Shown here: piece by piece, positions 58,723 through 64,000 of the stretch | How positions within the stretch are numbered: the first letter of the stretch is position 1 | Layout of the letters: each line of letters starts with the position of its first letter | Assembly: GCA_910574455.1 (NCBI GenBank) | Contig: CAJSYZ010000001.1 | Coordinates: 1,781,424 to 1,845,423, forward strand | Direction: 5' to 3' | DNA: 64,000 bases | From: Trichaptum fuscoviolaceum | Lineage: Eukaryota > Basidiomycota > Agaricomycetes > Hymenochaetales > Trichaptaceae | Made by a program: the position numbers and the translations under genes | Notes under the pieces: generated by a model | Databases searched by the model: none | The model's input: only the letters and a program-made list of their open reading frames with translations | What the model was told of the DNA's origin: nothing

Positions 58723-59737
58723 CTATACGGAGTTTTCTGCAAGGCCTTCTTCTCGCATTGTCCCGTCTGCAAGTGTGAGGAATCGAGTCCCCACACGCCT
58801 GCCCTGCTCAGGTGAGTGTGTGATCCATACAAGTGCCTTTGTGGAGACGTCCTCTTTTCCCAACATTCCCGTTAGATGTTTCTCGACGAGTGAACTTGAT
58901 TCGGAATCCAATGCGGATGTTGGCTCTGCGATACGCATGGCTTTAATACTGGCATATATAGTACTTCTGGCCTTACCATCAAGAAGTAAGACCTCCGAGC
59001 AGTTCAAACCGACGGCAGTAGCAAGGGATATGCGCTGTGCTTCACCTCCACTGAGGGTCGGCCATGGGCGGTCCCACAAGGGTTCCTCGATGCCCCAGTC
59101 TTCAGCTATCTGAATCGTTCGACGGTAGAGATCGATAAGGGAGGTACTTGGCGTGGTAAAGGCGTTGTGTTCCCGCTTCGTCCGGCGGGTTCTGCACGCG
59201 TTGAACTCTGTTATCCGCTGGAGGAAGTCGCGCGGCGTCCCAGGTAGTAGCGATGGACGCTGAGGGACATATGAGACGTATGTTCGGTATGTTGGTATCC
59301 CTGCACGGTAGAAGGAATTCAACCTGGTTAATTTCATCATTATAGCGAAGTGAAGATGGCAAGTTTACCATAGTGTTTAGGTGGCCTTGTATTCAAGTTA
59401 TCGACTCAGCGTTAAAGCGCTACGCATCCAGATAGTTAGTCATGAGAACTCACTTGCCATGAAAAAGTATGTCCCCGTCATAGAGATTCAAATGCGCAAG
59501 ACTCTTGAGTAGCGTTGATTTTCTATTTTTATTGATATGTTCTATGAGTGATGCAAGGTGTTGCAAGGTGTACTCCTACCCGCTTCCGCTCTTGCCTTGA
59601 AGTATTAAAACATCGCCTTCATGTAACTTGAAGCCCACATCATGGAAAAGGTTGGTTTCTGCCTTCACGGACATTCTTAGTCCATTGACTTCCAGAAGAG
59701 TAGCTCCTTCTCTATGTTCAGAAGCCGAAGAAAACAT
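58723..59737 (-). CDS. Stand-alone ABC-type ATPase subunit
   Basis: One nucleotide-binding domain with no transmembrane segment. Walker A is GDVLILQGKSGSG continued by KSTLL across an intron at ~59576. The Q-loop is YVSYVPQRPSLLPGTP. The signature is WPTLSGGEAQRISLATAVG. Walker B is EVLLLD followed, after an intron, by EPTSALDSES. The H-loop is LVWITHSPEQ. All ATPase motifs are intact. The start MFSSASEHREG at 59737 precedes LLEVNGLRMSV; an upstream in-frame TTG is not credible. Four or more exons, about 280-290 aa. The length and the short helical domain resemble bacterial FetA/YbbL-type proteins, which pair with a separate membrane subunit (FetB/YbbM). No such partner is encoded in this window. 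Confidence 0.88.
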
Positions 59738-59975
59738 AGTCGTTAATTGGAACGTGAGGAGTAAAGTAGAGTGCCCGGGCCGACCAATCCGCAACTTGAC
59801 CTTGAAATAGCATTGCAGTTACTAATAATCACTTATTTGTGTTCTCTTTCCACGGAATGAATGGGGATTAGCAGGCTTATCTTGAACAAGTGATCAACAG
59901 ACAGGCAAGAAAAATGCGAGGGTACTGAAAATTAGGTGTAAGGGTGATAGATAATTCTACGTGCTACTCATGTCC

Positions 59976-61246
59976 TTAGTATGGAGCTCCAGTACCAGGT
60001 GGGTAAGGTTGGGTCATGCCCATGTCTTCGGGTGTTAGACTTGAACTTTCGATCATGACACCGACACCAACTTTCGCTGCGTTCTACGTTAAGAAGTTTG
60101 TATGAGTACATAGCACGAGGGGAAGAAATGGCTTTCATTACCTTCAGGTGATCAATCTCGCCCGTCACCACAAATGCGAAGGTTGGCGCAAAGCGTTGTT
60201 CGAGCATCGCCGAAACCTTGCCTGTTGAGTCCAATTGCGCACGGAAAGTTGCCATCCGAAGATCGTACTTCGCACCCACTGTTGCAATACCATCGCGCTT
60301 GCCATTCGCGTTAATGAGCTGTAGCTCAGCAGCTGCCTCAACCTTATCACTAAGGCGTTGCCAGTACGTCGCCTGCAGTACACCCTGCGACTGCACCTGC
60401 GCAGTCGCGATCCACTTTTTGTCGTCGCTCGTAAACTTGCCGATGAGTGTTGGAAGAGGAGTTGGTTGTCCTGGCATCATACCCCCAGTTTGGTAGACAC
60501 TCTCGACACCGAGCGCGATGTTTTTGGTGATGGATTGAAGATAGCTTCCGAGAAAGATACCTGAGCCATCGAGCGGCGAGGGATTCACGGCCTTCACGTT
60601 GACAGAGAAATCGGACCCCTGATAGTCGTGTTCTAATTGCACTAGATTTGCACCCCTTTGTTGTGACAGCTGCTTTCCTATCAACTACTGTCCTTGAAGG
60701 TCAATGCTTTTTTACATCAGGACATACCTGTAGTTGCACTTTCGTTATGTTGCCGTCGCTCCATCCAGCATTGAGTCTTCCAGAGACCGTACCCTCATGA
60801 TCAATCCCTCCATGCATGAACACCTTGACATTGTCAGTGAAAAAAGAATGAGTCACAAAGACTCGTAAGCTCACTTTTGAGTTTGCATAGATGGCAGCGA
60901 AGTTGTAGGATGGTAATTGGGTTTGTGATGCGAGGGCGAAAGAGTGGGTGACCTGGAAAGCGGGAGATATGGACAGTGCCTTTGTCAAGTCCGCGCGTGC
61001 ACCATCAAAGATGAAGTTCGTCAAGTGGGTAGCTGTGAGTCGCGTGTCAGTACTGTATTTTCGTTTTCATGAAGACGCGCACGTACTTTTGACCTCCTTT
61101 GTCAGGTTTTCAACAGAGCCTGGGTTCGTTAAGCCTCTGCCTGTCCGCCATCGTGAAAAACGATCGTAAACATCAGTCAAAGGGGAAAGGTAGGAAGACA
61201 CGCCCGGCCTTTGTGAGCTATCTTTCTCTAATGATGAGCTCGCCAT
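59976..61246 (-). CDS. TOM40: Mitochondrial outer-membrane import channel Tom40
   Basis: 19-strand beta-barrel of the TOM complex, the entry pore for mitochondrial preproteins. The start MASSSLEKDSSQRPG leads to YLSPLTDVYDRFSRWR and NPGSVENLTKEVK, the N-terminal segment that threads the pore. Barrel blocks follow: THLTNFIFDGARADLTKALS, FQVTHSFALASQ, FMHGGIDHEGTVSGRLNAG, QLEHDYQGSDFSVNVKAVNP and SYLQSITKNIALGVE. Near the C-terminus, YDLRMATFRAQLDSTGKVSA and GEIDHLK are joined to the last exon, AAKVGVGVMIESS. It ends GTGAPY at 59976. About six introns. Expected length is ~350 aa. Divergent from the mannosyltransferase with 415 bases between starts. Confidence 0.95.
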
Positions 61247-61661
61247 GCCAGAGAGACTTGGACACTGGACGAGAAGAAAAAGAAATTTCCTCGGATACGG
61301 AGAAAAAACCAATCCGCGTGACGCTTCCGGGACAGGGTCACGGCTCCGGACACTGCCCTTTTTAAACCTAACGTATCCACTTTCGGTCTTGAGGCATCCC
61401 ACGATACCGAGGCTGGAAATAGAACAGTTCCGGATATGGGTATTGTTGGGAACATAATCCATATATCTAAATTATGATGGGTAACTGCGGCGGCCTTCAC
61501 AGCAGTGCTTATATCCCTCTCTTCAGATCCTTCAACAAGGCCAAGGGCGCCAACACCCATCTCTTCTCCTCCTTCTTCAAGTTCTCGACAGCATCCGTCG
61601 AACTTTGCTGTCTTTTCCCACCCGAAGCCCGTCTTGACGACGGCGACCTTCTTAATTCAAG
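61247..61661. promoter_or_regulatory. Divergent promoter region, TOM40 / GT15 gene
   Basis: 415 bases between outward-facing starts. No canonical TATA; CT-rich just upstream of 61662, as is usual for fungal genes. Open frames here are antisense to the TOM40 5' end. Confidence 0.4.
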
Positions 61662-63291
61662 ATGATGACGCCTATGCGATACGTCCTTCTTGTCCTGGTC
61701 ATCATTGTGAGCTCGAACTTCATGACGCTCGCAACTGACATCGCTAACAAACGATGTGCTCAAGATATCCTTACATTATATTCTGAGCTTCTCGCATGAG
61801 GGCTACGGCAAGGCGACGTCCCTCAATAACCTCGCAGGCCAGCTCCATCTCGGTGACAAGGCTGATCCGCCATACAAGACGCCCCTACCCGAAGACTACT
61901 TCCACCCTCAAAAGCCTGCAGACCCCCTGCTAAGGAAGGCGAACGCTACATTTGTGGTCCTTGCTCGCAATGGCGACTTACAAGGCGTAGTCATGAGCAT
62001 GAAGCAGATGGAAGACCGTTTCAACAAGGAATTCAGCTATCCGTGGGTCTTTCTGAACGAGGAGCCGTTCAGTGATGAGTTCAAGAAGTAGGCATTGTCT
62101 TTGGCATCATCGTCTCAATACTGACATGGAGCTCTTCAGGCGAACTCAGGAACTCACCGACGCACCAGTGTCCTACGGCCTTATTCCCAAATCTGATTGG
62201 TATCAACCGGATTGGATTGAAGAAGACAAGGCAAAGGCAGCCCGTGAAAAGATGGTCAAGGAGAATGTGATCTACGGTGGAAGTGTTCCGTAGGTGACCG
62301 TCTGTTTCATGAAATGATTCTGTTGCTTACCGTTGTTTGTCCTCAAGGTATCGCAATATGTGTCGATTCAACTCAGGCGTATGTCTTGTTGGATATAAGG
62401 ACTGATCTCATTATACTAAACTGACACGCGCTTGTTGATAGTTCTTCTACCGTCATGAGCTCTTGCAGAACTACCGCTATTATTGGCGCGTGGAGTGAGC
62501 TAATTTTTGTCTATTATATTTATAAGCCCTCACTAACTTTTCTTAGACCGCATGTACAGTTCTTTTGCGACATTCACTACGATCCCTTCCTAATAATGGA
62601 AGACGAAAAGAAGGTGTATGGTGAGCTTTTGCGTCACCCTCTTTCCTTGTGTACTATATTCACCATTGGACCACAAGGCTTTACTGTTTCGTTGTATGAA
62701 TACGAGGCGACCATCCCAACTCTCTGGAATACTGTCAAAGACTTCTTGAAAGAAAATCCAGGCCTGACGCCTGAAGACAATGCTTTGGGCTTCCTTTCCG
62801 ATGATGGAGGCGAGACATACAACAGATGCCACTGTAAGCATAAAGCCGAGCGTTTCGTCTCGGTTTGTTTGCTAAGATTCATTTCACACCACAGTCTGGA
62901 GCAACTTTGAGATCGGCGACCTTGACTTCTGGAGAGGTGAGGCGTATGCGAAGTTCTTCGACTACCTTGATCAGAAAGGCGGCTTCTACTATGAACGTTG
63001 GGGCGACGCGCCCGTTCACAGTATCGGTGCCGCGCTCTTCGCACGCAAGGACCAGATTCATTTCTTCGAGGATATCGGCTACAGACACGAGCCCTTCCAG
63101 CACTGTCCTCAAGGCGCTTCACACGCGCGTGGCAAATGCTGGTGTGATGAAAAAGAAAACTTCGGTCAGTTCCCCTCAGGCACGACTCAGCATCTAATAT
63201 CTCTGCTGACGTGTCTGTTTTCTTTCATCTCTTCATTGCAGATTATGAGTGGTACTCTTGCCTCAAGCGCTACGATGCCCTCTTCCAGTGA
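61662..63291 (+). CDS. GT15 alpha-1,2-mannosyltransferase (Kre2/Mnt1 family)
   Basis: Golgi type II membrane enzyme that adds mannose from GDP-mannose to N- and O-glycans. Exon 1 (61662-61706) encodes MMTPMRYVLLVLVII and joins exon 2 (61765-62087) at ISLHYILSFSHEGYGKATS, forming the signal anchor. Splicing here removes a 58-nt intron with a GCTAAC branch site. Catalytic-domain blocks are ANATFVVLARNGDL, WVFLNEEPFSDEFK, YGGSVPYRNMCRFNSGFFYRH, FFCDIHYDPFLIMED, YGFTVSLYEYEATIPTLW, DLDFWRGEAY, GGFYYERWGDAPVHS, and the C-terminal FEDIGYRHEPFQHCP and GKCWCDEKENFD. About eight exons. Either ATG at 61662 or 61665 could start. The block around YEYEATIP contains the expected catalytic Glu. Family call is very firm. 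Confidence 0.95.
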
Positions 63292-64000
63292 ACGAGTTCG
63301 AGTTTGTAGCATTAAACAGTATCTTTACCCCGTATGCTTATAGAAAGAACACTTCTTGCAATACCTAGTTATGCTCATATTATCTCCTCCCCAGCCCTGT
63401 CTTATTTAACATGATAACAAAGCAGTGCATTTGGTAATATTCCAGGACAATTGCGGTATAAATTCGGATAGGAAGTTGCATCGGATGATTGGTGCCCCTT
63501 GAACTATGCAGAACTGGCTTCTCGAGCCCAGTCTGAGATCTATTCATCAGACGGGCTTAGCATCCGTAAATGCCAAGTCAATCCATCTGGCTTGCATTCC
63601 ATGGGAATAGTAACAGTGTACCTGCTGTACAGGCTGAGCCACGGGACGCACAGCTCGTCATTCTCACAAAATTGATTGCGAGTAGTACTGATACTATATA
63701 GCAATGTCTTTAGCGACAGTGCACCGATCTAAATGACATTGAAAATTTTGCCTACCGAGTCATATAACCTTGTCCAGTTCGAGCCTAGAGAAGTCATAAT
63801 CAGACGTTCAACGTGCTCTGAATCTGACTGCTGGCTCGTCTTCGGCTGGAACCTTTCTCGGAGCTGCTGCGCTGTATGCTCGCCTAGAGCTGCGAAACAA
63901 GGCAGGGACGAGTCTGACCGATATTTGTCAGTTTCGATAACTGTACAAAGGTGATTTTCTTACCTTTTTGCATCAATTCAATGATAGCTGATGCGACAAT
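63292..64000. other. Window end, no gene seen
   Basis: Seven hundred bases after the mannosyltransferase stop. An open frame at 63733-63954 has no motif. Nothing else seen. Confidence 0.5.

Overview
This window is nuclear DNA of a filamentous basidiomycete, most likely an Agaricomycete. Genes are dense, lie on both strands and are cut by many 50-80 nt GT-AG introns. Several protein families are clearly fungal: Nur1 nuclear rim protein, GT15 mannosyltransferase, Pmp3-type proteolipid, fungal PNGase A, and a small Cys-rich family that I know only from mushrooms. Species cannot be named from the sequence alone. I see no CRISPR array, prophage, complete transposon or secondary-metabolite cluster.

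Layout. 1-1599: 3' part of a CDC25 phosphatase (+). 2633-3619: Iah1-type esterase (+), tail to tail with tRNA-splicing endonuclease subunit SEN34 (3673-4807, -). 4.8-7.56 kb: no gene seen. 7564-8857: GCIP-like protein (+). 8.9-11.4 kb: no gene seen. 11416-11901: probable small Cys-rich orphan (+). 12125-15672: RAD3/XPD helicase of TFIIH (-). 15.7-18.1 kb: no gene seen. 18144-21005: secreted GH5-like protein whose catalytic residues are replaced (-). 21327-23388: TPR/membrane protein (+). 24100-25619: charged nuclear-type protein (-). 26077-32479: three mitochondrial genes, namely Phe-tRNA synthetase (+), the GrpE homologue MGE1 (-) and trifunctional C1-THF synthase (+). 32774-35296: PNGase A (-). 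36052-37181: Pmp3-family protein with a long charged tail (-). 39019-41212: C2H2 zinc-finger factor (+). 41515-43011: fructose-1,6-bisphosphatase (+). 43285-44972: FAD monooxygenase (-). 45457-46842: NUR1 (-), divergent from SMC6 (47043-51509, +). 52435-53659: membrane-anchored coiled-coil protein (-). 54439-57169: CCCH-like/RS/coiled-coil protein (+). 57380-57481: intron-containing tRNA-Ile(UAU). 58723-59737: lone ABC ATPase (-). 59976-61246: TOM40 (-), divergent from a GT15 mannosyltransferase (61662-63291, +). The last 0.7 kb is empty.

Most genes are housekeeping and independent: cell cycle (CDC25), DNA repair and transcription (XPD, SMC6), mitochondrial import, folding and translation (TOM40, MGE1, FARS2), one-carbon metabolism and gluconeogenesis. 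Functional links visible inside the window are SEN34 with an intron-bearing tRNA, the divergent pairs NUR1/SMC6, MGE1/C1-THF synthase and TOM40/GT15, and a run of mitochondrial genes at 26-32 kb.

The most unusual items are the GH5-like protein with acid/base, nucleophile and active-site His all substituted, a 12-nt micro-exon inside the SMC6 Walker A loop, the small Cys-rich orphan, two in-frame starts of C1-THF synthase suggesting dual targeting, and a composite CACGTG/TGACGTCA palindrome in the promoter shared by MGE1 and C1-THF synthase.

Exon boundaries were read by eye from splice consensus, frame continuity and family conservation. Spans are more reliable than individual junctions.
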